Part shown: piece after piece, positions 25,801 through 33,382 of the stretch
How the letters are laid out: every line of letters starts with the position of its first letter
Numbering within the stretch: the first letter of the stretch is position 1
Source of the DNA: Virgisporangium aliadipatigenens
Lineage (GTDB): Bacteria > Actinomycetota > Actinomycetes > Mycobacteriales > Micromonosporaceae
Length of the DNA: 64,000 nt
Direction: 5' to 3'
NCBI RefSeq assembly: GCF_016863615.1
Contig: NZ_BOPF01000009.1
Span: forward strand, 248,001-312,000
Notes under the pieces: generated by a model
Database searches by the model: none
The model's input: only the letters and a program-made list of their open reading frames with translations
Told to the model about the DNA's origin: nothing
Position numbers and translations under genes: made by a program

Positions 25801-25946
25801 CGTGCCACCAGCGTGTCGACCGCCACCGGGCGACCGGCGTCCACCACCAATGCGGCGAACACCGCCCGTTGCTTGGGCGGACCGAGGTCCAGCGGCCCGT
25901 CCTTCGACCGCAGCTGCACCGCCCCGAGTAGCCGAACCTCCGCCAT
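22890..25946 (-). CDS. AfsR/SARP-like STAND regulator with NB-ARC and seven 40-residue TPRs
   Basis: 1018 residues. An OmpR-type winged helix (about 1-95, MAEVRLLGAVQLRSKDG start) and BTAD (about 100-245) precede an NB-ARC ATPase with IDGMAGVGKSALAVHAG (P-loop, about 298-314), MLVLLDNAATEAQV (Walker B) and CLVLITSRHRL. The C-terminal region holds seven exact 40-residue TPRs of the kinesin-light-chain type (LNGLGHIYRQQGRYAEAADH and variants), visible as 120-bp DNA repeats at about 23300-23900. The family activates secondary metabolism or stress genes. The ATG has GGGGGAGG upstream. Divergent from the secreted I36-like gene, a plausible target. Confidence 0.92.
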   Translation of the reverse strand: MAEVRLLGAVQLRSKDGPLDLGPPKQRAVFAALVVDAGRPVAVDTLVARVWDDPPPAEARNALYAHIMRIRRLLARVAEADGVALRLDRRPGGYVFDIDRDRVDLHRFHRLVERARDRGHDDGRRAELLREALELWRGAPVADLPGPWFARLRETWRQHRVDAVIAWARAETRLGNHEAVVGRLRDVAVDHPLVEPLAAATMRALHAAGRGAEALEHYAAVRQRLVDQLGTDPGPELQRAHQAILRGDSRPEAGPDTARRPDGRVPRQLPAPPQMFTGRTRELAELERLHDASTVVISAIDGMAGVGKSALAVHAGHRLAGRYPDGQLFIDLHGHTPGTAPREPGEALDQLLRALGVPGTQIPSGVAERAGLYRTRLADRRMLVLLDNAATEAQVAPLLPGAPGCLVLITSRHRLAGLDRTGTLSLDTLPTSDGVALFTRSVGTDRLADEPSELLAELVELCGRLPLAIRIAAARLRSHRTWDVSHLVARLRDRQHRLGELEAGQRSVTAALDLSYRHLAPPQRHAYRLLGLHPGVDIDPHAVAALLGSTVADAGRTLDRLLEAHLLQEPVPGRYRFHDLTRAHAAHTAADGPAPPAADAALTRLLDHYRHTALLAMDVAYPSEREYRPRLPPADPPGSRLTTPAAAWEWLDAELPNLLAAATYAHAHDRPEHVLHLSAILHRHLRTRGRYRDAETLHHQALTAARGTGRPADELAALNGLGHIYRQQGRYAEAADHFGRALRTGRETGHRAAELAALNGLGQIYRRQGRYDEAGDHCRQALEIARAIGDRPGELDALNGLARVHWVQGRYAEAADHFGRALRIARATGNRPGELDALNGLGQIHRVQGRHAEAATYFQQALPAARVTGNQVGELTALTGLGHIYGRQGRQEQAAAHYRQLLALARRNDDRNFEFEARQGLGRLRHAAGDSDGAIAHHRRALALAGELGQPADQARAHDGLAHAYHSLDQPVRAREHWRVALDVLTGLGLHRTDDEETTIAAIRVHLGALDRPGTPNG
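23280..23900 (-). repeat. 120-bp coding repeats encoding TPRs
   Basis: About five strongly similar copies with a period of exactly 120 bp lie inside the AfsR-like gene; the unit includes GTAGCGGCCCTG and GGCCGAGGCCGTT. They encode consecutive 40-residue TPRs. Nucleotide-level similarity implies recent duplication or gene conversion. Confidence 0.8.
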
Positions 25947-26091
25947 GCCTCCCCCGTGACCGCAGTGGCGTCGATATCAATCGGTATCGGTGGATCGTAC
26001 GCAGGCGCGGCGATAAGACGGTCGTAAGGTCGCCAACCAGACGGCGCCTCCAGAGTCGAGCACAGCTTTTCCACCACTCCAGGAGGTACCG

Positions 26092-26700
26092 GTGAAGTTC
26101 ACAGCAGCAGCGGGTAGGGCCCGACGGGTCGCGGCCGGCCTCGGGCTCGCCGTAGCGCTCGTGTCGGCGATGCTGGTCGGCGTTCCGGCCGCACACGCCG
26201 CGCCGAGCGAGCCCACCCGCGCGACGGACAGCGGCGCCGCCGCCGACCGCGCGGCGCGGGTCCAGAAGGCCTACCGCATCCAGCCGGACGGCTCGGCCCA
26301 GGAGGTCTCGCCCACGACCGATTTCAGCGCGGCCGCCACGCCGTACGCGCTGATCCTCTACCCGGCCTACGAGTCGGACTGCTTCGCACGGGAGATGTGT
26401 ATTTGGACCGGTGACTACTACTCCGGCTACGGCGTGTTCATGGGCGGCGACTACGCCTGGTGCCAGGGCTGGCGGTTCGAGAACACCGTGTTCCAGGACC
26501 ACACCTGGTCGATCTGGAACCGGGTGACCGGAGGACCCTCCTCCATCTGGAACAGGTTCTCCGACGGCTCGTACCGCTACACGAAGTACGGGCTGCTGCA
26601 GAGCGGCTACAAGCACGCCACACGGTTCAGCCTCATCATGGACGCCTGGGCGTTCGATCCCGCCAACAACTGCACGAGTCTCAACCTGGCGCACATCTGA
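26092..26700 (+). CDS. Secreted protein resembling peptidase inhibitor family I36
   Basis: 202 residues from the GTG at 26092, with AGGAGG 5 nt upstream. The signal peptide (residues 1-37, ending AHA-A) exports it. A propeptide-like Thr/Ala/Arg-rich region precedes the C-terminal domain, which begins ESDCFAREMCIWTGDYYSGYGVF (about 97-119). The two-Cys, aromatic-rich, crystallin-like pattern is that of the Streptomyces metalloproteinase inhibitor (I36) family. Four Cys in the domain could pair. It may inhibit a secreted metallopeptidase or bind a cell-surface ligand. Family similarity is moderate, so the function is tentative. Followed by a terminator hairpin. Confidence 0.75.
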   Translation: MKFTAAAGRARRVAAGLGLAVALVSAMLVGVPAAHAAPSEPTRATDSGAAADRAARVQKAYRIQPDGSAQEVSPTTDFSAAATPYALILYPAYESDCFAREMCIWTGDYYSGYGVFMGGDYAWCQGWRFENTVFQDHTWSIWNRVTGGPSSIWNRFSDGSYRYTKYGLLQSGYKHATRFSLIMDAWAFDPANNCTSLNLAHI

Positions 26701-26713
26701 TCCACGGCACACC

Positions 26714-26745
26714 GTGTGCGGTCGCCCCACCGGGCGGCCGCACAC
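26714..26745. terminator. Hairpin terminator after I36-like gene
   Basis: GTGTGCGGTCGCCC (26714-26727) pairs with GGGCGGCCGCACAC (26732-26745) over 14 bp with one G-T wobble and a 4-nt loop. There is no T-tract, as is usual for actinomycete hairpins. It starts 14 bp after the stop of the secreted protein gene and lies before the methyltransferase start. Confidence 0.72.
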
Positions 26746-26788
26746 GCGCTACCGTCGTCGCACCCACCGCCGGCTACAGGAGACCACG

Positions 26789-27490
26789 ATGCGACCCGAC
26801 GGCTACGACGCCTTCGCCGAGGAGTACTCGAACGAGAACGAGTCGAGCCTCCTCAACGCCCACTACGAGCGGCCGGCGATGATCGATCTCGCCGGGGACG
26901 TCAACGGGCGCCGGATCCTGGACGCCGGCTGCGGCTCCGGTCCCCTGTTCGCGGCGCTGCGCGCCAAGGGCGCCGTCATGGCCGGCTTCGACGCCAGCCC
27001 CGCGATGGTCGAACTGGCCCGGCGACGGCTCGGCGCGGACGCGGACCTGCGGGTGGCGGACCTCAGCGGGCCGCTGCCCTACGCCGACGACACGTTCGAC
27101 GACGCCGTCGCCTCCCTCGTGCTGCACTACCTGCGCGACTGGACCGCACCCCTGGCCGAACTGCGTCGCGTCCTCAAGCCGGGCGGCCGCCTCATCCTGT
27201 CGGTGAACCACCCGACGGTCTACAAGGTGTTCAACCCGGACGCGGACTACTTCGCCGTCGCGCAACACTCGGACGAGCTCACGTTGAACGGCCGGAACAT
27301 CGTGTTGACGTACTGGCACCGGCCGTTGCACGCCATGACCGACGCGTTCGCCGAGGCGGGTTTCCGCATCGCCGTCGTCAGCGAGCCGCCGTTCTCCCCG
27401 GACACTCCCCGCGACCTGCTGCCGGAACACCTGCACGGCCGGACGGCGTTCCTGTCGTTCCTGTTCTTCGTCCTCACCGCCGACCTGTAG
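26789..27490 (+). CDS. Class I SAM-dependent methyltransferase
   Basis: 233 residues from the ATG at 26789, with an AGGAG site; a longer frame reads into the terminator hairpin and is unlikely. The SAM-binding motif I is ILDAGCGSGPLFAALRAKG (about 42-60), then GFDASPAMVELARRRLG (motif II region), FDDAVASLVLHYLRDW (post-I) and LRRVLKPGGRLILSVNHP (motif III). The downstream part has the long insert of UbiE/COQ5-like methyltransferases. Substrate is not known. It converges on the mycofactocin-coupled SDR and is separated from it by a strong hairpin. Confidence 0.88.
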   Translation: MRPDGYDAFAEEYSNENESSLLNAHYERPAMIDLAGDVNGRRILDAGCGSGPLFAALRAKGAVMAGFDASPAMVELARRRLGADADLRVADLSGPLPYADDTFDDAVASLVLHYLRDWTAPLAELRRVLKPGGRLILSVNHPTVYKVFNPDADYFAVAQHSDELTLNGRNIVLTYWHRPLHAMTDAFAEAGFRIAVVSEPPFSPDTPRDLLPEHLHGRTAFLSFLFFVLTADL

Positions 27491-27493
27491 CGG

Positions 27494-27536
27494 CGGTCGG
27501 GCCGCCGGGCGATGTCGTGCCCGGCGGCCCCGACCG
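27494..27536. terminator. Bidirectional terminator hairpin
   Basis: CGGTCGGGCCGCCGGGC (27494-27510) pairs with the stretch 27519-27536 over 17 bp with a single-base bulge and an 8-nt loop. It lies between the convergent methyltransferase and SDR genes and can serve both. Confidence 0.75.
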
Positions 27537-27541
27537 TTGCG

Positions 27542-28384
27542 TCAGATCGCCACCAGGCCGGCATCGACCTCCATCACCGTGCCCGTGACGTTGCGCGCAT
27601 CATCCGAAGCCAGGTAGATCACCGCCGCGGAGGTGTCGTCGCGCATGATGAGGGGGTTCGGCAACGCCGTGGCGAAGGCCGAGCGCTCCTTCTCGCTGAG
27701 TCCCTGGAACAGCGGCTGGAGGTGGGTCGCGATGCCGGTGTTGGCGACCGCGCCGGGGCTGACCGTGTTGACCCGGATCCGGTGAACGCCCCATTCGATG
27801 GCCAACGCCCGGGTGAGCCCGACGACCGCGTGCTTGGACGCGATGTACGCCGAGAGCAGCGATCCGCCGACCAGGCCCGAGACCGAACTGATCGTCACGA
27901 CGGAGCCGCCCCCGGCCGCCACCAGGTGCGGCATTGCCGCGAGGAGGGTGTTACGCACACCGACGACGTTGACCCCCAGGTTTGCCTCCCACTCCTGGAT
28001 GCTGTGCTCCTCGAACCGGCTGGCGGTGATCACCCCCGCGTTCGCCACCACCACGTCGAGCCGGCCGAACGCGGTGACACCCTCCTGCACGGCCGAGGTC
28101 AGGGCGTTGAGGTCGCGGACGTCCACCTTCGACGTGATGATGCTCCGGCCCCGGTCGCGGACCATCTTCTCGGTGAGCGCGAGGTCCTCCTCCGACGCCA
28201 TCGGGTATTCGATCCCGGCGACCGGGCCGCAGATGTCGACCGCGATGATGTCGGCGCCCTCCTCGGCCATCCGAATGGCGTGATTACGCCCCTGGCCGCG
28301 GCCGGCCCCGGTGACCAGGACGACCTTGCGCGCCAGCCGGCCGCCACCCTTTTCGGCACTGGTGATTTCCTGAGCGGTGGTCAT
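27542..28384 (-). CDS. Mycofactocin-coupled SDR-family oxidoreductase
   Basis: 280 residues from the ATG at 28384, with AGGAG upstream. The cofactor motif VLVTGAGRGQGRNHAIRMA (about 22-40) with GRGQGR and the following DIIAVDIC are characteristic of the mycofactocin-coupled SDR subfamily, as is the long charged insert after the second strand. NAG, an active-site Ser in TISSVSG and YIASK follow. In this subfamily NAD(H) is bound without exchange and electrons go to mycofactocin. No mft genes are in the window, so they must be elsewhere if the enzyme works this way. Probable alcohol or sterol dehydrogenase; substrate unknown. Confidence 0.87.
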   Translation of the reverse strand: MTTAQEITSAEKGGGRLARKVVLVTGAGRGQGRNHAIRMAEEGADIIAVDICGPVAGIEYPMASEEDLALTEKMVRDRGRSIITSKVDVRDLNALTSAVQEGVTAFGRLDVVVANAGVITASRFEEHSIQEWEANLGVNVVGVRNTLLAAMPHLVAAGGGSVVTISSVSGLVGGSLLSAYIASKHAVVGLTRALAIEWGVHRIRVNTVSPGAVANTGIATHLQPLFQGLSEKERSAFATALPNPLIMRDDTSAAVIYLASDDARNVTGTVMEVDAGLVAI

Positions 28385-28446
28385 GCCGTTCTCCTGTCTC
28401 AACGTCTGATCTGAATACGTCGAACCGCTTTCCACGATCGCAACTA

Positions 28447-28504
28447 TTTGTCGTGCGAGGTGGCACGCAGACAAACGTAACGACCCTTTGCAACGCCAAA
28501 AGGG
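28447..28504. promoter_or_regulatory. Dyads upstream of mycofactocin-coupled SDR
   Basis: TTTGTC-GTGC (28447-28456) is mirrored by GCAC (28463-28466) and GACAAA (28470-28475). A second dyad, CCCTTTG/CAAAAGGG, spans 28484-28504. Both lie in the A+T-richer 262-bp divergent spacer and are candidate operators. No regulator gene is adjacent. Confidence 0.4.
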
Positions 28505-28646
28505 GCGACAGGATGTACTCCCCACGCCCTGACACGGCATTTATCGAGGAAACGACGACTGCCCATTATTTCGCACACTAGGAGAACCGCGAGTAATTCC
28601 CGCCGACCATTGTTACGGTGACCACAGTGGTGCTCCAATAGGGTCC

Positions 28647-28997
28647 ATGGGCCGTCCGCTGAACCAGCTCGTCACCTTCTCCGTCAAGCCCGAAAGACGG
28701 GCCGATTTCCTCGCGGCGCTGGCCGACGTGTTGGCGCACGCCCGCCGGGAGCCCGCCAATACCTACCTGCACACCACCGAGTCCGCCGAGGAACCCGGCC
28801 GATTCGTGTTCTTCGAGAAGTGGCGGGATCGCGACGAATTCGTGAACGTCATCCAGCAGCGGCCCTACTTCCGCCGCTATGTGGCGACCACGCAATCGAT
28901 GCTCGTCGGCCGGCCGGTCACCACCGTCCTGCACCGGGTCCCGGAGCCGGGACTTCCCTGGTCCGGGCACCCGAATCCGTGCGTACTCGGCTGTTGA
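28647..28997 (+). CDS. ABM-domain putative quinol monooxygenase
   Basis: 116 residues. One antibiotic-biosynthesis-monooxygenase domain (about 5-95): NQLVTFSVKPERRADFLAALADVLAHAR, then TYLHTTESAEEPGRFVFFEKWRDRDEF, the typical ferredoxin-like dimer fold of YgiN-type proteins. Members oxidise quinols or polyketide intermediates without a prosthetic group; others are only small-molecule binding. The ATG at 28647 has no strong Shine-Dalgarno. It ends in a Pro/Cys tail (GHPNPCVLGC) beyond the domain. It is divergent from the SDR but not obviously linked to it. Confidence 0.8.
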   Translation: MGRPLNQLVTFSVKPERRADFLAALADVLAHARREPANTYLHTTESAEEPGRFVFFEKWRDRDEFVNVIQQRPYFRRYVATTQSMLVGRPVTTVLHRVPEPGLPWSGHPNPCVLGC

Positions 28998-29030
28998 GGC
29001 GTACCCGCCATCGGGCATAATCGACCCGAC

Positions 29031-29972
29031 ATGCGCGCGGTCATTTACGAGTCGGCACGGCTCGACATCTGCTACGACAGCCTGCACGGCCTGTCGGTCG
29101 GCGACGCATTGGGCGCGCAGTTCTTCATGGTCGGACGTTCGGTGCCGGAGCTGGTCGCCGGCCGCCCGCCGGTGGGCCCGTGGGAGTGGACCGACGACAC
29201 GCACATGGCGTGCACGGTCGTGACCGAGCTGCGCGATCATCGCGAGATCGGGCGGGACCGGTTGGCGGCGCTGTTCGCGCGGCGGTACGAGCCGAGCCGC
29301 GGCTACGGAGCCGGCGCGGCGGCGATCCTGCACGAGATCCGCGCCGGTGTGCCGTGGCGGCAGGCGGCCGCTGCGGCGTTCGCGGGGCAGGGATCGTGCG
29401 GCAACGGCGCCGCGATGCGGGTCGCCCCGCTGGGCGCCTACCACGCCGGCCGACCGGCACAGGCCGCGCGACAGGCGATCGCGTCGGCCGAGGTGACCCA
29501 CTCCCACCCGGAGGGCATCGCCGGCGCGGTCCTGGTCGCCGTCCTCGCCGCGCACGCCGCGGCGGCCCGGCTCGACGGTTCGCGGCCGACACCGGAGGAG
29601 CTGTTCGCACGGCTCGATCCCTACCCGGCCGGCGAACAGTTGCAGCGCGGCATGCGGCGGGCGCGTCGGCTCCTGGCCGCGCGGACCACCGCGGCGGAGG
29701 CCGCTTACGAGTTGGGCAACGGCTCCCGGGTCACCGCGCAGGACACCGTGCCGTTCGCCCTCTGGGTGGCGGCCCGCCACCTGGCGGACTACCCGGCCGC
29801 GATCACCGCCTGCGTCGAGGCCGGCGGCGACATCGACACCACCGCCGCCATCGCCGGCGGCGTCGTCGCCGCGTACACCGCGATCGGCGAGCGCCCCGGT
29901 GTCACCGGCGTGCCGCGCGCCTGGCTCGACTCCCGCGAACCGCTGCCGTCCTGGTCGGCCCGCATACCCTGA
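29031..29972 (+). CDS. ADP-ribosylglycohydrolase-family protein
   Basis: 313 residues. GLSVGDALGAQF (about 21-32), WTDDTHMA (about 57-64) and GGDIDTTAAIAGGVVAA (about 264-280) are the conserved motifs of the ARH/DraG fold; the Asp and Thr residues bind two Mg ions. It should hydrolyse an ADP-ribosyl bond on protein, nucleic acid or a small molecule in the cytoplasm. CATAAT (29016-29021) is a clear -10 box 10 nt upstream of the ATG. The HEAT-repeat gene follows 37 bp downstream. No ADP-ribosyltransferase is seen nearby. Confidence 0.88.
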   Translation: MRAVIYESARLDICYDSLHGLSVGDALGAQFFMVGRSVPELVAGRPPVGPWEWTDDTHMACTVVTELRDHREIGRDRLAALFARRYEPSRGYGAGAAAILHEIRAGVPWRQAAAAAFAGQGSCGNGAAMRVAPLGAYHAGRPAQAARQAIASAEVTHSHPEGIAGAVLVAVLAAHAAAARLDGSRPTPEELFARLDPYPAGEQLQRGMRRARRLLAARTTAAEAAYELGNGSRVTAQDTVPFALWVAARHLADYPAAITACVEAGGDIDTTAAIAGGVVAAYTAIGERPGVTGVPRAWLDSREPLPSWSARIP

Positions 29973-30009
29973 CCTTTACAGAACGGAAATACGCGGTACG
30001 GTCGCTGCC

Positions 30010-32115
30010 GTGTTAGAGGGTCTCGACGCGATCGACTGGACCACGCTGCACGGCGCGTACGGCCCGGCGGGCGAGGTTCCCGAACTGATCCGCGCGCTCG
30101 CCGACCGGGACGCCGAGACCGCCGCGAAGGCGCGTGGGCGGCTGGAAGGCTGGATCATCCACCAGGGCACCACCTACTCGGCGAGTGCGCCGGCGGTGCC
30201 GTTCGTGGCGGCGCTGCTGTGCGACGGCGCGACGCACCACCGGGGCGGTCTCGCCCGGATGCTCGGCGAACTGGCCGCGTTCAACAACCAGCGCACGAAG
30301 CACGTCGCCGCCGTGCGGGCCGCCGTCGAGGCCGAGGTCGACCGGTTGACGCCGCTGCTGGAGGAGGCCGACGCGGAGGTGCGCGACGGGGTGGCGTTCG
30401 CGCTGTCGCAGTGCCCGAAGAGCAAGCGCCGGACGCTGCCGCGCCTGCGCGCCCGGTTCGCCGTCGAGCCGGAGCCGCAGCTGCGGGCGCGCCTGCTGGC
30501 CGCCGTGCAGTGGCTGGACAGGAAGACGCCGCTGGTCGCCGAGTCGCTCGGGGCGGACCGGCACCCGGCCGTTCGCGCGGCGGCGGCGCTGATCCTGGCG
30601 CGTTCTGACCAGCCGTGGAACGAGCCGGCGACGTTGGCCGTCCGGGAGGCCTGGGACGGCGGCGAACCGCTTTCGAGCTGCTGGTGGTGGGGTTGGCGGT
30701 CGAGCCCGTTGCAGGAGCTCATCGCCGGGCTTGGCGACAAGGGCGCCGACGGTGCGGCCGTTCTCGGCATGCTGCTGGCCTCCTCGGCCGACCCCGTGCG
30801 CGAACAGGCCGCCGCCGCGACGGTTCTCCTCGTCCGGGCCGAACGGCGGGCGCGCGAACCGCTCGTGCCGATGCTGACGCGGGCGCTCGCCGACGGTTCG
30901 GCGCAGGTTCGCCGCGACGCGGCGCGCGCACTGTCCGAGGCCGGCGCGGCCGCCCGTCCGGCCGCCGACGCGCTCGCTCAGGAGGCCGTGCTGGCCCCGG
31001 CGGGGCTCGGTGCACTGGTGCGGTTCGACGATCCGCGCTGGCCGGCCCTTGCCGCGGCCCGCCTCAGGACCGGCGCCGACGTCGAACGCACTCTGGAGGC
31101 GCTGTACGAGGCGCACATCCCGTTCGACCGCGAAGTCATGGACGCGATCACCGCGACCGATCCGCAAACCTGGCACCGGTGGGGCATCTATCTCCTCGCC
31201 TCCTGGGGCGCGGACGCGGCGCCGGCCGTCCCGCAGCTGCGGGACCTGCTGGACACCAACCTGGGCGCCTGGGCGCTCGACGCGCTCACGGCGATCGGCC
31301 CGGCGGCGTCGGAGATCCTGCCGCGGTTGCGTGCCGCGCTCGACGGGCCACCGGTCGTCAAGGAGTACGGCAACCGGCGCGTCCCGCACGTCGCCGAACG
31401 GATCGCCGTCCTGCGCATCGGCGGCGATCCCGCACCGGCGCTCGACGCGGCGCGGGCCGCGCTCGCCGTGCTGCGCGGCCGCCCGACCGGCGGCTTCTAC
31501 GACCTGCCGCACGACGGCGCCGTCGCGCTCCTCGACGCGCTCGGCGAGCACGGTCGGGAGCTGCTGCCCGAGGTGCGCGGGCTGGTCGCCCTGCGCGCCG
31601 ACCTGATCGGCCCGGCCCGCGCCCTGTGGCGGTGGACGGCGGATCCGGAGGAGGTGCTGCCGACCGTGCGGACCGTCCTGGATCTCGCGGGAACGCAGTT
31701 CCGCCAGCGCACCCCGCAGTACCCGGGACTGCCGGCCATCGCTCTCGCGGTCGAACTGGGCGACGCGTCGCTCGCGCCGCTGCTGCGCCCGTTCCTGGCC
31801 GATCCGACGTCCCGCACGCGGGTGCCCGCCGCGCGCGGCATCTGGCGGCTGACCGGCGACGTCGACGGGCTGGTCGCGCCGCTGCTCAGGGAGGTCACCG
31901 GCCGGCCGCCCGGGCCACGCTGGCGCGAGGCGCTCGACCTGCTGGCCGAGATCGGTCCGCCGGCCGCCGCCGCGCGGGACGAACTGCACGCCGCGGCCGC
32001 CCATCCGCGGTGCCCGTTCGTGGACGAGTTCGACTATCGGGACGACCGCTGGCTCGGGCATCGCGACGACACCTACCTGGCCGGCGTGCGCGCCGCGATC
32101 GCGGCCCTGGGGTGA
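30010..32115 (+). CDS. HEAT-repeat protein with TTA as its second codon
   Basis: 701 residues from the GTG at 30010. The whole protein is helical with many HEAT-like units (for example EPLVPMLTRALADGSAQVRRD and AARALSEAGAAA; also WALDALTAIGPAASEILPRL). An N-terminal block contains an HQGTTYSASAPAVPFVAALL stretch seen in actinobacterial uncharacterised HEAT proteins. Probably a protein-binding scaffold. Codon 2 is TTA, the rare leucine codon read by the bldA tRNA in actinomycetes; I noticed no other TTA in a confident gene of this window. It is 37 bp downstream of the ADP-ribosylglycohydrolase and possibly in the same operon. Partner unknown. Confidence 0.78.
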   Translation: MLEGLDAIDWTTLHGAYGPAGEVPELIRALADRDAETAAKARGRLEGWIIHQGTTYSASAPAVPFVAALLCDGATHHRGGLARMLGELAAFNNQRTKHVAAVRAAVEAEVDRLTPLLEEADAEVRDGVAFALSQCPKSKRRTLPRLRARFAVEPEPQLRARLLAAVQWLDRKTPLVAESLGADRHPAVRAAAALILARSDQPWNEPATLAVREAWDGGEPLSSCWWWGWRSSPLQELIAGLGDKGADGAAVLGMLLASSADPVREQAAAATVLLVRAERRAREPLVPMLTRALADGSAQVRRDAARALSEAGAAARPAADALAQEAVLAPAGLGALVRFDDPRWPALAAARLRTGADVERTLEALYEAHIPFDREVMDAITATDPQTWHRWGIYLLASWGADAAPAVPQLRDLLDTNLGAWALDALTAIGPAASEILPRLRAALDGPPVVKEYGNRRVPHVAERIAVLRIGGDPAPALDAARAALAVLRGRPTGGFYDLPHDGAVALLDALGEHGRELLPEVRGLVALRADLIGPARALWRWTADPEEVLPTVRTVLDLAGTQFRQRTPQYPGLPAIALAVELGDASLAPLLRPFLADPTSRTRVPAARGIWRLTGDVDGLVAPLLREVTGRPPGPRWREALDLLAEIGPPAAAARDELHAAAAHPRCPFVDEFDYRDDRWLGHRDDTYLAGVRAAIAALG

Positions 32116-32191
32116 GCCGGCGCGGGAGCCTGGACACGAACGCAGACCGTACCCGTCGGGTAGCTTGCGAAAGGACCCGAGGAGGAGACGC

Positions 32192-33382
32192 GTGGGCGCT
32201 GGTGGCTTTTCGCCGAAACGGCTGGTCCGGCTGCGGGAGTTCCTCCAGCGGCAGGTCGACTCCGGCTTCGTCCCGGGCGTGACGGCCGTTCTCGCCCGCC
32301 ACGGCGACACGTATGCGGAGACCATCGGCACGCTCGCGTTCGAGGGCGCGGGAGCGCAGCGGCACATGGCGGGCGACACGATCTGCCGCATGGGTTCGAT
32401 GAGCAAGCCCATCGTCGCCGCCTGCGCGATGACGCTGATCGAGGACTGCACGCTGCGCCTGGACGAGCCGGTCGACGCCCTTCTTCCGGAGCTGGCGGAC
32501 ATGAGCGTGCTCGTCGACCCCGACGGGCCGCTGGACCGGACCGTTCCCGCGAATCGCCCGATCACCGTCCGGGACCTCCTGGACGGCACGCTCGGCACCG
32601 GCATGGTCCCGGCCGAGCCGGGCACGGTCCCGATCGCCGACGCGCTGGCCACCGTGCGCCGCACGACGCCGGACGAGTGGCTGCGCCGGCTCGGCGCCCT
32701 CCCCCTCGTCCACCAGCCGGGCGAACGCTGGATGTACGACACCGCCGCCGACCTCACGGGCGTGCTCATCGCCCGGGCCACCGGGACGTCCGTCGAGGTC
32801 GCCCTGCGCGAGCGGATCTGCGCGCCGCTCGGCATGCGGGACACCACCTTCAGCGTGAACGCCGAGAGCCTCGGCCGGCTCGCGACGGCCTACGACCGCG
32901 ACACCACCGCCACGGGCGAACCGGTCGTGGAGGACGCCCCCGACGGGCGGTACAGCGGGCCGCCGGCGTTCGAGTCGGGCGGCGGCGGGCTCGTCTCCAC
33001 CGCCGAGGACTACCTCACCTTCGCCCAGGCGTTGCTCGCCGGCGGCACCTACCGCGGCGAACGGGTGCTCTCCCGGCCGGCGGTGGCGCTGATGACCAGC
33101 GACCAGCTGACCGCCGAGCAGCGGGCGGTCTCCGGGTTCTGGCCCGGCTACTTCGACGCCCTGGGCTGGGGCTACGGCATGTCGGTGCGCACCCGCCGCA
33201 CGCACCTCGGCCCCTCGGTCGGCAGCTACGGATGGAACGGCTTCTACGGCACCATCTGGTGGAACGATCCCGTCGAGGACCTGACGGCGCTGCTCGTCAT
33301 GCAGCGGGCGCACGCCAGCGACCCGAGGCTGCCGCTGACGCAGGACTTCTGGACCCTGGTCTACCAGTCGATCGCCGACTGA
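32192..33382 (+). CDS. Serine hydrolase, beta-lactamase class C / esterase family
   Basis: 396 residues from the GTG at 32192, preceded by GAGGAGGAG; an upstream frame lacks a site. The SxxK motif S69-M-S-K72 (RMGSMSKPIVAACAM) is the nucleophile pair, and MYDTAAD supplies the Tyr of the second motif. The third motif is not the usual KTG but is near GWNGFYGT, as in many penicillin-binding-protein-like esterases. There is no signal peptide, so it is probably cytoplasmic, which disfavours a resistance role. Likely esterase or peptidase. Its 3' end overlaps the convergent XRE gene by 22 bp. Confidence 0.85.
   Translation: MGAGGFSPKRLVRLREFLQRQVDSGFVPGVTAVLARHGDTYAETIGTLAFEGAGAQRHMAGDTICRMGSMSKPIVAACAMTLIEDCTLRLDEPVDALLPELADMSVLVDPDGPLDRTVPANRPITVRDLLDGTLGTGMVPAEPGTVPIADALATVRRTTPDEWLRRLGALPLVHQPGERWMYDTAADLTGVLIARATGTSVEVALRERICAPLGMRDTTFSVNAESLGRLATAYDRDTTATGEPVVEDAPDGRYSGPPAFESGGGGLVSTAEDYLTFAQALLAGGTYRGERVLSRPAVALMTSDQLTAEQRAVSGFWPGYFDALGWGYGMSVRTRRTHLGPSVGSYGWNGFYGTIWWNDPVEDLTALLVMQRAHASDPRLPLTQDFWTLVYQSIAD

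Noticed and set aside
30013-32847. A 944-codon frame antisense to the HEAT-repeat and serine hydrolase genes
   Set aside because: Low-complexity composition; spans two unrelated sense genes with good motifs.
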